From contig OMXA01000001.1 in the NCBI GenBank assembly GCA_900314905.1, forward strand, positions 1-64,000: a DNA stretch of 64,000 nucleotides. Direction: 5' to 3'. Within the stretch, counting starts at the first letter, position 1. Each line of letters starts with the position of its first letter. The position numbers were made by a program, and so were the translations under genes. Positions 49,721 through 58,601 of the stretch are shown here, piece by piece. The stretch comes from an uncultured Erysipelotrichaceae bacterium (lineage in GTDB: Bacteria; Bacillota_I; Bacilli_A; Erysipelotrichales; Erysipelotrichaceae). The notes below the pieces were generated by a model. It was not told the DNA's origin and searched no databases. It worked only from the letters and a program-made list of their open reading frames with translations.

Positions 49721-50227
49721 ATGAAAGACTGCGAAAGCTATAGTAAAGCTATGGAAACAGGAAAACTCGATCAGTCCTTTCTTCCGGAATATGATCAGAT
49801 CCCGGATGTCGGTCTCTATCTTGATCAGGTCGTCAAATACCTGAATGGATATCTGGATTCTTATCCGGAACTATCCGTTACCGGTTCGATGATCTCCAAC
49901 TATGTGAAGCTGAAGCTCGTTCCGAAAGCAGTGAAGAAGGCCTACAGCCGCGACCAGATTGCGATGTTCTTCATGATCGTCCTTGCAAAGCAGGTGCTTT
50001 CCATTGATGAGATCCGAAAAGCTCTGGTCATCTCTGCGCAGTACTGCAATACCGAAAATGCGTATACGAGGTTCCGCCAGGAGCTGCTGGCGGTGCTGAA
50101 TGGAAGTGAGAACCCTGTAACCAGCAGTCATGAAGAGCGTCAGCTGCTGCATCTGATCGTGCTGTCGATCGCGCACAAGATGGAGCTCAGCAGATGGTTT
50201 GCAGAGCGGAAAGAAAAAGTGCTCTGA
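49721..50227 (+). CDS. DUF1836 family transcriptional regulator
   Basis: A 168-residue protein. IPDVGLYLDQVVKYLNGYL near 27-45, TGSMISNYVKLKLVPKAVKKAYSRDQIAMFFMIVLAKQVLSIDEIRKAL near 54-102 match the DUF1836 family, whose central part looks like a MerR/XRE-type helix-turn-helix. Members are presumed DNA-binding regulators in Bacillota. Twin palindromes around its promoter and the divergent trhA suggest autoregulation and trhA control. There is no clear ribosome binding site; a 5-codon reading frame (ATG 49707) overlaps the start. Its last codons form half of the pepD terminator. Confidence 0.85.
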   Translation: MKDCESYSKAMETGKLDQSFLPEYDQIPDVGLYLDQVVKYLNGYLDSYPELSVTGSMISNYVKLKLVPKAVKKAYSRDQIAMFFMIVLAKQVLSIDEIRKALVISAQYCNTENAYTRFRQELLAVLNGSENPVTSSHEERQLLHLIVLSIAHKMELSRWFAERKEKVL

Positions 50228-50239
50228 ATCAGAGCACTT
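50211..50239 (-). terminator. Terminator of pepD embedded in the DUF1836 coding end
   Basis: A perfect palindrome with 11-bp arms (AAGTGCTCTGA, one central base) spans both convergent stop codons. On the minus strand it is followed by TTTTTCTT, giving an intrinsic terminator for pepD that lies inside the last codons of the opposite gene. Confidence 0.8.
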
Positions 50240-51656
50240 CCAGCAGTTCGATGAGCAGGTGATACATCCGGTCGAATGCATTCAGATCCAGACGCTCCTC
50301 AGGCGTGTGGATCTTTTCTTCGACGGAACCGATCGAGATGATATCGCTGTCCGGATGAAGGCCGCTCCAGATCCCGGTCTCGTTGCCGCCATGCGTTCCC
50401 TCGATCACGAGGTCTTTTCCGTAATGTTTCTGAATCAGCGCATTCAGTGCATCTCTCAAGGCAGATTCCGGATGATAATTCCATCCCGGATATCGGATCA
50501 GGACTTCGACGTCTGCCTGACTGAGCTTCGCGGCAATCCGGATTTTCCGCAGTTCATCGTCCAGTCCGCTTTCATAAAGCGAGCGGATCCGGAACAGGAT
50601 GACCGCTTCCGATTCCTTCAGTTCCATCGTTCCGACGTTGTCTGAGGTAGCCGGAATGTTCAGGGTGAGGTTCCTCTGTGCTACTCCGTTCGGAAGAAGG
50701 TTCATGAGCGCGATCAATCGCTTCTCAGACTCTTCGTCCAGCGCTGAAAGGGATGCTTCGCATGGTTCCATCGTGAGATTCATGCCCGGGTCTGTCGGTC
50801 CGAATTCCGTAAACACTTCGGCATGGAATTTCCTGAATGCACTCAGGAGAGGTTCGGGCTGTTCACTGACCAGCTGCAGTTCTGAGTACTGCGGAATTGA
50901 ATTATCCGCGGCTCCGCCGTTCCAGTTCAGAAGACGGAAAGGGACCTTCTGTTCCTCCAGCTCGCTCAGAAATCTTGCCAGCAGGAGAATCGGATTTGCA
51001 TGTTCCTGATCGATTTCAATCCCGGAATGACCGCCCAGGCATCCGGAAAACGAAACCTTCATGGCAAAGCCAGAGCAGGCTGCTCTATGCACCGGCACAG
51101 AAATCGCGCCCTTGATGCCGCCGGCGGCACAGCACATCGTGGAAGTCTCGCTGCCCCCATCCAGCGAGATGACTCTGCGGGAACGGATATTCTCCGGCTT
51201 CAGATGCAGCGCTCCTTCCAGGCCGATCTCTTCCATGACGGTGAATACGCACTCCAGAGGCGGATGGGAAAGAGAATCATCCTCGAGGATTGCAAGCATG
51301 TAAGCAATTGCAACCCCGTCATCCGCTCCGAGGGTTGTCCCATCTGCCATCAGATCATCGCCGACGACTTTCAGGGAAAGCGGATCCTTCTCCCAGTCAT
51401 GCCTTACGCCTGGGGCACAGGCAGGAACCATATCCAGATGGCCCTGCAGCATGACCATCTCTTCCTGCTCCCTTCCTTTCGAACCGGCTTTATAGATGAT
51501 CGTATTGCCCCATTCATCCTGCCAGCATTCCAGATGATGACTCTCTGCAAATTCCTTGACATAGGCTGCTGCCGCTGCCTCATGGCGGGAAGGGCGGGGA
51601 ATCTTCGACAATTCATTGAAGTACCAGCAGTACCGCTTGGAAAGATCAAATTTCAT
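50229..51656 (-). CDS. pepD: Beta-Ala-His dipeptidase / aminoacyl-histidine dipeptidase
   Basis: A 475-residue M20 metallopeptidase. The N-terminal block has QGHLDMVP (His73, Asp75), LGADDGVA (Asp112 bridging) and FTVMEEIGLEGA with the catalytic Glu142 and metal Glu143; LGGHSG near 205 starts the dimerisation domain, and THGGNETGIW near 415 carries the last metal His. This matches PepD (Xaa-His dipeptidase), which cleaves cytosolic dipeptides. GGAGG is 10 bases before the start. It converges on the DUF1836 gene with one intergenic base. Confidence 0.95.
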   Translation of the reverse strand: MKFDLSKRYCWYFNELSKIPRPSRHEAAAAAYVKEFAESHHLECWQDEWGNTIIYKAGSKGREQEEMVMLQGHLDMVPACAPGVRHDWEKDPLSLKVVGDDLMADGTTLGADDGVAIAYMLAILEDDSLSHPPLECVFTVMEEIGLEGALHLKPENIRSRRVISLDGGSETSTMCCAAGGIKGAISVPVHRAACSGFAMKVSFSGCLGGHSGIEIDQEHANPILLLARFLSELEEQKVPFRLLNWNGGAADNSIPQYSELQLVSEQPEPLLSAFRKFHAEVFTEFGPTDPGMNLTMEPCEASLSALDEESEKRLIALMNLLPNGVAQRNLTLNIPATSDNVGTMELKESEAVILFRIRSLYESGLDDELRKIRIAAKLSQADVEVLIRYPGWNYHPESALRDALNALIQKHYGKDLVIEGTHGGNETGIWSGLHPDSDIISIGSVEEKIHTPEERLDLNAFDRMYHLLIELLEVL

Positions 51657-51673
51657 AGTCTGCCTCCATGTCC

Positions 51674-51682
51674 ATTATCATA
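51674..51682 (-). promoter_or_regulatory. -10 region of pepD
   Basis: TATGATAAT on the minus strand about 18 bases before the start codon, the same 9-base sequence as in the surE promoter. GGAGG follows. Confidence 0.45.
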
Positions 51683-51713
51683 GCTCAGAATGATTCCGGA
51701 AGTGTTCGGTTTG

Positions 51714-51722
51714 TGCTACCAT
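51714..51722 (+). promoter_or_regulatory. Extended -10 promoter of the PAP2 operon
   Basis: TGC-TACCAT on the plus strand, 30 bases before ATG 51752. Weaker than the TATAAT versions elsewhere but in the right place for the three-gene run that follows. Confidence 0.4.
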
Positions 51723-51751
51723 ACTTGGTATTACAGAAATGGAAATCTGAG

Positions 51752-51970
51752 ATGAAGAATGAGAAACGTATAACCGTGCTGATTGAATCCCTGATTCTGG
51801 GACTTGCAGGAGCATTGTTCACCGATCTGAACAACGCCAGAAAGGGCATTGTCTCCTCCACTCCTTTATGGAGCGTATTTCTCTGGTATTTTCTGTTCGG
51901 ACTGGTCTGGTTCGCGCTTCTGAACCGGCATGAAGACAAACGGAAACAGAAACGGAAGGAACCAAAGTGA
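51752..51970 (+). CDS. Small membrane protein of unknown function
   Basis: A 72-residue protein with two transmembrane helices (about 9-26 and 43-59) and a strongly basic tail (RHEDKRKQKRKEPK). I do not recognise the family. The start at 51752 is the first after the promoter. It overlaps the PAP2 gene by GTGA, so it is translationally coupled to it and may be an accessory subunit. Confidence 0.65.
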   Translation: MKNEKRITVLIESLILGLAGALFTDLNNARKGIVSSTPLWSVFLWYFLFGLVWFALLNRHEDKRKQKRKEPK

Positions 51971-52773
51971 AGAACCAGCGGACACTCTGGATCATGCTTG
52001 GCTATGTGCTGGTATTTCTGCTCGCTGCCGGAAAGGATCTGGCCGTGTCGGAATATCTGACCGCTCATGGCTGGCAGGCGCTGATCGCTGCCGGCAAGCA
52101 TGCCGGACCGCTGCCGCTGTTTCTGATCCCGGCGTTCTGTTTTCTGTCCCTCAGCCGGGTCAGACATCGGCTTCTTTACCGGGTGATCGCAGCAGTTCTT
52201 TCTACTGCGGCAGGAGTTCAGCTGATCGGAATCACTACTCTGAATCTTCCTGAGCTGATTGCTGCAGGCTTGTCTGGACTGCTGTTCTGGATTCTGCTGG
52301 ATAGGGAAGCAGAGCGGTATCCGATTGAAACTGAAAATGGAAAGAAGACGGCGAAAGCAGGAATCATTATGGGAATCGCGTCATTCCTGATCATCCAGGT
52401 GCTGAAGATCATCTGGGGCAGACCCCGTTTCATCTCTCTGTCAGATCCTTCGGTTTCGTTCGTGCCATGGTATCGTCCCGGTGGTTTTTCCTTCACCAAT
52501 GATCTGTTCAAGTCTTTCCCGTCCGGGCATACCGGGGCAGCAGCAATGATCTTCTGGATCACGCTGCTGCCATATGCTGATCGGAAACTTCAGCCAGGAA
52601 GATTATGGATCCTTGCAGTGCTCTATACCTTTCTGGTCGCACTTTCGCGGATCATGGCAGGCATGCATTATCTCAGCGACGTCATGGCAGGCTGCGCAGT
52701 TACGCTCTCCATCTGCCAGATTCTCAGATACCGGTATTTCATTCAGCCGGGAAAGGAGATGCTTCATGAATAA
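51967..52773 (+). CDS. PAP2 family phosphatase
   Basis: A 268-residue protein with six transmembrane helices. All three PAP2 catalytic motifs are present: KIIWGRPRF near 142-150, FPSGHTGAA near 185-193 with catalytic His, and SRIMAGMHYLSD near 224-235 with the nucleophile His. Such enzymes dephosphorylate phosphatidic acid or undecaprenyl pyrophosphate. The latter would recycle the carrier used by the many polymer genes here. The start is GTG 51967 with AAGGA upstream. Confidence 0.9.
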   Translation: MKNQRTLWIMLGYVLVFLLAAGKDLAVSEYLTAHGWQALIAAGKHAGPLPLFLIPAFCFLSLSRVRHRLLYRVIAAVLSTAAGVQLIGITTLNLPELIAAGLSGLLFWILLDREAERYPIETENGKKTAKAGIIMGIASFLIIQVLKIIWGRPRFISLSDPSVSFVPWYRPGGFSFTNDLFKSFPSGHTGAAAMIFWITLLPYADRKLQPGRLWILAVLYTFLVALSRIMAGMHYLSDVMAGCAVTLSICQILRYRYFIQPGKEMLHE

Positions 52774-53167
52774 ATTACAGCGGAACCTGTACCGTTTCAT
52801 GCAGGGAAGATATGGCTATGACAAGCTCAGCTCTTTTCTGCTGATTCTGGCAGCAGTGCTGGAGATTGCCGGCACGATCGGCCGGCTGACCTGGTCAGTG
52901 CTTCTTGCGGAAGGATTACTGATCTATATCATCTATCGCAGCCTTTCGAAGAATATCGTCAGGCGGTCCAGTGAGAATGCTGCATTCCTCGAACATACCA
53001 GAAAAATCCGCAGGCAGTTTCTCGTTCTTGAAAAGAACGTGAAAGACAAGGAACACCGATACAGCCTCTGCCCGGGCTGCGGACAGATGGTGCGCGTGCC
53101 GCGTCATCATGGCAAAGTGGAAATCACCTGCCCGAAGTGCGGCAGAACGTTTACAGGAAGAAGCTGA
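52766..53167 (+). CDS. Membrane protein with C-terminal zinc ribbon
   Basis: A 133-residue protein. One or two transmembrane helices span about 22-60, a basic helical segment follows, and the C-terminus has CPGCGQ and CPKCGR spaced 20 residues apart, a four-Cys zinc ribbon. The start ATG 52766 has AAAGGAG 7 bases upstream and overlaps the PAP2 gene by 8 bases. Similar small proteins occur in Bacillota with no known role. The ribbon faces the cytoplasm by charge rule. Confidence 0.75.
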   Translation: MNKLQRNLYRFMQGRYGYDKLSSFLLILAAVLEIAGTIGRLTWSVLLAEGLLIYIIYRSLSKNIVRRSSENAAFLEHTRKIRRQFLVLEKNVKDKEHRYSLCPGCGQMVRVPRHHGKVEITCPKCGRTFTGRS

Positions 53168-53178
53168 GGAGGAAATAT

Positions 53179-54495
53179 ATGAAACAGATTCAGATGGAAG
53201 AGCTGAAACAGATGCAGGAAGACTACCGGAAGAATGACAAGGCAAGAGTGGTGCGCAATGCCCTGACGACGACCGATATCGCCTCCATCTCAAACGTACT
53301 CGAAGCACAGGAAGCCAATCCGTTCCTGTTCTCCGTCGAAGTCAAGACGATGAAGGCGGTCAACCAGATGCAGTCCGGCCGCTGCTGGATTTTCAGCTCG
53401 ATGAACGTGCTGCGTGAAATGATCGCAAAGAAATACCGGATCGAGCAGTTCGAGCTGTCCCAGAACTACGTTGCCTTCTATGACAAGCTTGAGAAGTGCA
53501 ACTGGTTCATGAACTGCGTGCTCGAGCAGATTGATCAGGCTTATGACGACCGCACGCTGCAATGGCTTCTGGAAAATGGCGTCGGCGATGGCGGTCAGTG
53601 GGATATGGTCGTCTCGCTTGTCAAGAAATACGGCATCTGCCCGAAGACTGCAATGCCGGAAACCTATCAGTCCAGCCATACCAGAGGCATGAATGAGCTT
53701 CTGAACAGGAGACTGCGGAAGTTCGCTTCTGATGCAAAAGCCCTGAATCCGGATCAGCGCGAGGAGTTGCGCACGAAGGTGCTGGCGGAATGCTACACGC
53801 TGATTGCGGACTGCTTCGGCCTGCCGCCGAAGAGCTTCACGTTTGAATACGTCGATGCGAAGAAGAAGTACCATGCGGAGTATGAGGTCACGCCGAAGGA
53901 ATTCTATGAAGATTATCTTGCGGAAGATCTGGACCGCTATGCGGTGATCATCAATGCACCGACTGCGGATAAGCCATATCACAGAATGTATTCCGTGAAG
54001 TATATCGGCAATGTCGTTTCCGGCAATGAGATCCGCTATCTGAATCTGCCGATGAAAGAATTCAAGAAGGCAGTCATTGCTCAGCTCAAGGATGGCAGCC
54101 CGGTCTGGTTCGGCTGCGACTGCTCCAAGGATGGAAACCGTCAGTCGGGCCTCTGGGATGATGCACAGTTTGACTATGAGCATACCTTCGATCTTGATCT
54201 TTCGATGACGAAGGAAGAGATGCTGAATACCCGTCACAGCGCCATGAATCATGCGATGGTGCTGACTGGCGTCAATCTGGTCAAAGGCAAGCCGACCCGC
54301 TGGAAGATTGAGAATTCCTGGGGCGATCAGGTTGCCCATGAAGGCTATTATATTGCCAGCGATACCTGGTTCGAGAAGTATGTCTATGAAGCAGCAGTTG
54401 ATCGGAAGTATCTCACGGATGCCCAGCAGAAAGTGCTGAAGCAGAAGGTGAAAGTCCTGGATCCGTGGGATCCGTTCGGAACTCTGGCTGACTGA
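53179..54495 (+). CDS. pepC: Aminopeptidase C (bleomycin hydrolase family)
   Basis: A 438-residue C1B cysteine aminopeptidase, the normal length. Catalytic Cys69 lies in QSGRCWIFS, His358 in MNHAMVLTG and Asn379 in IENSWGD. These enzymes form hexamers and remove N-terminal residues from peptides in the cytoplasm. GAGGAGG precedes ATG 53179; a longer in-frame start would overlap the zinc-ribbon gene. A terminator follows 6 bases after the stop. Confidence 0.97.
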   Translation: MKQIQMEELKQMQEDYRKNDKARVVRNALTTTDIASISNVLEAQEANPFLFSVEVKTMKAVNQMQSGRCWIFSSMNVLREMIAKKYRIEQFELSQNYVAFYDKLEKCNWFMNCVLEQIDQAYDDRTLQWLLENGVGDGGQWDMVVSLVKKYGICPKTAMPETYQSSHTRGMNELLNRRLRKFASDAKALNPDQREELRTKVLAECYTLIADCFGLPPKSFTFEYVDAKKKYHAEYEVTPKEFYEDYLAEDLDRYAVIINAPTADKPYHRMYSVKYIGNVVSGNEIRYLNLPMKEFKKAVIAQLKDGSPVWFGCDCSKDGNRQSGLWDDAQFDYEHTFDLDLSMTKEEMLNTRHSAMNHAMVLTGVNLVKGKPTRWKIENSWGDQVAHEGYYIASDTWFEKYVYEAAVDRKYLTDAQQKVLKQKVKVLDPWDPFGTLAD

Positions 54496-54501
54496 ACCCT
54501 G

Positions 54502-54526
54502 AGCCCGCAGCAGAAGCGGGCTTTCG
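54502..54526 (+). terminator. Terminator of pepC
   Basis: AGCCCGC and GCGGGCT pair around a 7-base loop, followed by a short TTCGT tail. The T-run is weak. Confidence 0.65.
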
Positions 54527-54553
54527 TATGCTTCTTTGAGGGCGGAAGCAGTG

Positions 54554-54562
54554 TGCTACAAT
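54554..54562 (+). promoter_or_regulatory. Extended -10 promoter of rimO
   Basis: TGC-TACAAT, 19 bases before ATG 54582, with CGGAG as ribosome binding site in a leader of about 13 bases. Confidence 0.55.
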
Positions 54563-54581
54563 AAAACAGATCGGAGAATAT

Positions 54582-55886
54582 ATGAAAGTCGGAGTCATTT
54601 CGCTTGGCTGTGCCAAGAACCTGGTGGATACCGAAAATCTGCTCGGCATCCTGAAGGCAGGAAACATCGAGGTCGTGACCTCATGGAAAGATGCAGATGC
54701 AGTCATCATCAATACGTGCGGATTCATTGAATCCGCAAAGAGCGAAGCAATTTCCACGATCCTGGAAGCTGCAGATCATAAGCAGGAGGGACTTCAGAAG
54801 CTCATTGTCATGGGCTGCCTTGCCAAGCGCTACAAACCTCAGCTCGAACAGGAGATGCCGGAAGTAGACCGGTTCATTTCCATTGATGAATATCAGAATC
54901 TCGGCTCGATTCTATCGGAAGTGCTCGGCGTGAAGATTCCGAATACGTACGGGAAAGCTCCGCGCGTGCTTTCCGGAAAGCCATGGATGGCTTATCTGAA
55001 GATTGCCGATGGCTGCGACAACCGCTGCAGCTATTGTGCAATTCCGAATATCCGCGGTCCGCTGCATTCGATGGCAGAAGAGGATCTGGTCCAAGAGGCA
55101 GAACAATTAGCTGCTTCCGGAGTGAAGGAGCTGAACCTCATTGCCCAGGACAGTTCCCGCTATGGGTTTGACAGGGATGGAAAGCTGCATCTTTCTGAAT
55201 TGCTGAAGAAACTGGATCAGGTTGAAGGAATTCACTGGATCCGGATTCTGTATCTCTATCCGGATGAGATCCCGGATGATCTGATTGCGACCATTCATGA
55301 CAGCCGCCATGTGATCCCGTATTTTGATATCCCGGTTCAGCATGGCAGCGATCGCATGCTGAAAGCCATGCATCGCCGCGGCAGCCGTGCAGAGATCATC
55401 GAGCGCTGTGCGAAGATCCGTTCGTCGTTTGATTCCGCCGTGATCCGTACGACGCTGATTGCAGGCTTCCCGGGTGAGACGGCTGAAGATCATGCCGAGA
55501 ATCTGTCGCTGCTGGAGGCCGTGCGGTTTGATCATATGGGTGCTTTCACCTATTCAAAGGAAGAAGACACGCCGAGCTATTCGATGGAAGATGATGTGCC
55601 GCCGGAAGTCAAGGAACAGCGGCGGGCAGAGCTCATGAAGCTGCAGATGCAGATTGCATCGGAAGATCGGAAGAAATGGATCGGGAAAACGGAAGAAGTG
55701 CTGATTGAAGGAAGAGATGGACTGACCGGAATGTATCTTGGCAGATCCTGTCTTTATGCCCCGGATGGGGTTGACGGCATGGTCCGCTTCCGCAGCGATG
55801 TTCCTCATGAAGCGGGGGATTTTGCCCGGGTCACGTTCACGAAGACGAGCGGTCAGGACCTGCTCGGGGAGGAAGCACATGCCTGA
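54582..55886 (+). CDS. rimO: Ribosomal protein S12 methylthiotransferase RimO
   Basis: A 434-residue radical SAM enzyme with the three methylthiotransferase parts. The N-terminal domain has cluster ligands Cys10, Cys46 and Cys79 (SLGCAKN, NTCGFI, GCLAKR). The radical SAM core has CxxxCxxC at Cys145, 149 and 152 (GCDNRCSYC). A C-terminal TRAM domain starts near 370 (IGKTEEVLIEG). It adds a methylthio group to an Asp of ribosomal protein S12. It overlaps the next gene by 8 bases. Confidence 0.97.
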   Translation: MKVGVISLGCAKNLVDTENLLGILKAGNIEVVTSWKDADAVIINTCGFIESAKSEAISTILEAADHKQEGLQKLIVMGCLAKRYKPQLEQEMPEVDRFISIDEYQNLGSILSEVLGVKIPNTYGKAPRVLSGKPWMAYLKIADGCDNRCSYCAIPNIRGPLHSMAEEDLVQEAEQLAASGVKELNLIAQDSSRYGFDRDGKLHLSELLKKLDQVEGIHWIRILYLYPDEIPDDLIATIHDSRHVIPYFDIPVQHGSDRMLKAMHRRGSRAEIIERCAKIRSSFDSAVIRTTLIAGFPGETAEDHAENLSLLEAVRFDHMGAFTYSKEEDTPSYSMEDDVPPEVKEQRRAELMKLQMQIASEDRKKWIGKTEEVLIEGRDGLTGMYLGRSCLYAPDGVDGMVRFRSDVPHEAGDFARVTFTKTSGQDLLGEEAHA

Positions 55887-57120
55887 TCAGGAACTGCTCA
55901 GAAAATATGCCCGTCTTGCAGTACAGACGGGAGTCAATGTGCAGGAAGGGCAGCTGCTCGTGATTTCCTGCCCGGTCACTCATTCTGAGTTTGCGCATCT
56001 ATGCATGGAAGAGGCCTATCGGTGCAAAGCAGGCGAAGTCTGGATGAACTGGACGGATGAAGATGCAGATCGCATCAATCTGCTCTATGGCGAGGAAAGC
56101 GATCTGAAGAACGTTCCGGAATATCAGCTGGCAAGAGTCAGAGAAGCGCAGCAGCGCAAGGCAGCATTCCTGCATATCATGAGTCCGGTGCCAGGCATTA
56201 TGGCCGGGACAGATGAGGCAAAATCCGGCCGCATCCTGAAGAGCCGCCGGAACGCAATGGCGGTGTATCGTGCCTACACGATGGCTTCACAAGGCCAGTG
56301 GTGCATCCTGGCGCTTCCGAATGCCCGCTGGGCATGCCAGGTATTCCCGGAAGAAAAAGATCCCGGAACCGCGGAGAAAAAACTCTGGGAAGCGATCCTC
56401 AGGACCGTCTATGTGAATGCGGAAACGGATCCTCTGCAAACCTGGAAGGAACATAGCGCAGCGATCCGACGCCATTGCGATCTTCTCGATCAGAAGCACT
56501 TTCGAGCACTGCATTTCCACAATGCCCTCGGAACGGATCTCACGGTCGGGCTGGCACCGGATCATCTCTGGGGCGGAGGAGAAGAGAAGGCATCCCTGAT
56601 CGGCTGCCTGTTCAACCCGAATCTGCCGACCGAAGAAGTCTTCACGACGCCGGACCGCATGCATGTCGACGGCATCGTCTATGCAAGCAGGCCGCTCCTC
56701 TATGAAGGTCATCGCATCGAGAACTTCAGCGTGGCTTTCCAGGATGGGAAAGCCGTATCCTGCCATGCCGGAACCGGAGAGGAATTTCTGAAGCAGATCC
56801 TTGCTGCAGATGAGAATTCCGACCGGCTCGGGGAAGTGGCGCTGATTTCCTATGATACCCCGATCTCACAGATGAAGACGCTGTTTCTGGATACGCTGTT
56901 TGATGAAAATGCATCCTGCCATCTGGCCTTCGGGGCAAGCTATCCGGGGCAGATCAGAGGCGGCACGAAGATGAGCGAAGAAGAGCTGAAGGAACATGGC
57001 GGCAATGTCTCGCAGATCCATGTAGACTTCATGTTCGGCACTGCCGATCTCGCTGCAGACGGGATCCATGAAGACGGGAGTTCAGAACCGGTCTTCCGGG
57101 ATGGCAGATTCATATTCTGA
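55879..57120 (+). CDS. M29 family aminopeptidase (AmpS/aminopeptidase II-like)
   Basis: A 413-residue metalloaminopeptidase. LLRKYARLAVQTGVNVQEGQLL opens the protein, as is usual in M29. NLPTEEVFTTPDR near 251-263 holds a metal Glu. HLAFGASYP and HVDFMFGTADL near the end carry the other metal ligands (His and Asp). These dimanganese/zinc enzymes remove N-terminal residues. ATG 55879 is preceded by GGGGAGGA and overlaps rimO, so both are in one transcript. Confidence 0.93.
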   Translation: MPDQELLRKYARLAVQTGVNVQEGQLLVISCPVTHSEFAHLCMEEAYRCKAGEVWMNWTDEDADRINLLYGEESDLKNVPEYQLARVREAQQRKAAFLHIMSPVPGIMAGTDEAKSGRILKSRRNAMAVYRAYTMASQGQWCILALPNARWACQVFPEEKDPGTAEKKLWEAILRTVYVNAETDPLQTWKEHSAAIRRHCDLLDQKHFRALHFHNALGTDLTVGLAPDHLWGGGEEKASLIGCLFNPNLPTEEVFTTPDRMHVDGIVYASRPLLYEGHRIENFSVAFQDGKAVSCHAGTGEEFLKQILAADENSDRLGEVALISYDTPISQMKTLFLDTLFDENASCHLAFGASYPGQIRGGTKMSEEELKEHGGNVSQIHVDFMFGTADLAADGIHEDGSSEPVFRDGRFIF

Positions 57121-57137
57121 AACAGAAAGGCTTTCCT

Positions 57138-58601
57138 ATGTTCCATATTTCTGATCTGAAAAAATTCAATCGATGCCAGCGGCTGTTCGTGCTGGATCAG
57201 AGTTTCCCGTCAGAGGACTGGGAGCGCTATGTGCGCCTGGATGAACAGGTCACAGATCTGGCCGCCCGCAAGTTAGGGGTCAGCGATCCGTTCCTCGGAC
57301 AGCGCAATGATCCCCCGGAATCCGCCATGCAGGCCTTACAGGAAAAAGACTGGCTGATCAAAGCGCGCTTTGCCTACCGGAATCTTCGGATCAAGGTGCC
57401 GTTTCTGCATCGCAATGGCGATGGCTGGGATCTGTATTTCCTGTTTCCCGGGCTATTTCCGCATGCGGATGATCTGCTGTTCTATTGCGCCATGGTATGG
57501 GTGCTGGAGCATCTGAATATCCATCTGAAGAATATCCGCATGATTCATCTGAACCGGGACTATCAGCGGACTGGCGAGCTTGACGTAGAGAAGCTGTTTA
57601 CCGTTACGGATTATTTCTATAATGCGGCCAATCATCCGACGGTCCTGATCCGCGAAGCAATCGCGGAAGGCATGCGGGACTATTCGATGCAGCTCGAAGC
57701 GATGGAACAGAGTCTGAAGAACCCTGTGCCCTCGCCAGTGCGGAAGCCGCGCTGCGCCAGCAGGCAGAAATGCCGCTTCTATGAGCAATGCTTCCCAGAG
57801 GAACAGAAAGAGCCATGCAACAGCATCCTGACCCTGATCGGTTCCAGATATCGCTATCAGATGAAAGCGGAGGGAAGGACTTTTCTCAGAGATGCAGACC
57901 TGGATCGCATCGAAGGCACCCGTCAGCAGTTTGCCCAGATCCGGGCAGATCAGAACGGCGGTCTGTTTGCCGACCATCTGGGGCTCTCGGCCTGGCTCAG
58001 CGATATCCGCTATCCGATCTCATTCCTGGATTTTGAATGGGAATGCTACGCTGTTCCGCAGTATGAAGGCATGCACCCGTATGATGTGCTGCCGTTTGAA
58101 TACAGCCTGCATATCATGCAGGAAGACGGAACGCTTGCACATCAGGTATTCCTCGGCATTCATGATGACCGCAGAAACCTCGTGGAATCTCTGCTGAAGG
58201 AGGTTCCTCTCGAAGGAACGATCATTGCTTATAATGCCGAAGGAGCGGAGAAGATCCGCCTGCAGGAATTCGCAGACCAGTTTCCCGAATACCGTCAGCA
58301 GCTCCTGGAAATGAAAGCCCGCATGAAGGATCTGCAGGTTCCGTTTACTTCCGGCCTGGTTTATGATACCCGGATGGCGGGAGCGTGGAATCTGAAGCAG
58401 ATCATGTCGATGATGGATGATCCGGGCTATCGGAATCTCGATATCCATGAAGGCATGGCAGCAGTATTTGCCTGGCGCCATCTGGATCGGGAAGACCAGG
58501 AAGCAGACCGGGAGCAGATCATCCGGGATCTCAAGGAATACTGCGGCATGGACAGCTATGCGATGACGGTGGTCTATCGCTGGCTCAAGCAGATTGTCTG
58601 A
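57138..58601 (+). CDS. DUF2779 protein with altered nuclease domain and DEDD exonuclease-like domain
   Basis: A 487-residue protein of the DUF2779 type. It opens with HISDLKKFNRCQRLF (Cys13). A Cys cluster (CASRQKC, YEQC, EPC at about 210-232) could with Cys13 hold a Fe-S centre as in Cas4/AddB-like nucleases. In the part where relatives, as I recall, have a DxYEVK motif, this protein reads DLYFLFPGLFP, without Glu and Lys. The C-terminal half keeps an exonuclease pattern (FLDFEWE near 294-300, YNAEGAE, CGMDSYAM). A DNA repair or processing role is likely for the family. It starts 17 bases after the aminopeptidase. Confidence 0.8.
   Translation: MFHISDLKKFNRCQRLFVLDQSFPSEDWERYVRLDEQVTDLAARKLGVSDPFLGQRNDPPESAMQALQEKDWLIKARFAYRNLRIKVPFLHRNGDGWDLYFLFPGLFPHADDLLFYCAMVWVLEHLNIHLKNIRMIHLNRDYQRTGELDVEKLFTVTDYFYNAANHPTVLIREAIAEGMRDYSMQLEAMEQSLKNPVPSPVRKPRCASRQKCRFYEQCFPEEQKEPCNSILTLIGSRYRYQMKAEGRTFLRDADLDRIEGTRQQFAQIRADQNGGLFADHLGLSAWLSDIRYPISFLDFEWECYAVPQYEGMHPYDVLPFEYSLHIMQEDGTLAHQVFLGIHDDRRNLVESLLKEVPLEGTIIAYNAEGAEKIRLQEFADQFPEYRQQLLEMKARMKDLQVPFTSGLVYDTRMAGAWNLKQIMSMMDDPGYRNLDIHEGMAAVFAWRHLDREDQEADREQIIRDLKEYCGMDSYAMTVVYRWLKQIV

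Noticed and set aside
49707..49724. Five-codon leader peptide before the DUF1836 gene
   Set aside because: It overlaps the start codon but has no proper ribosome binding site spacing and no attenuator structure, so it is probably chance.
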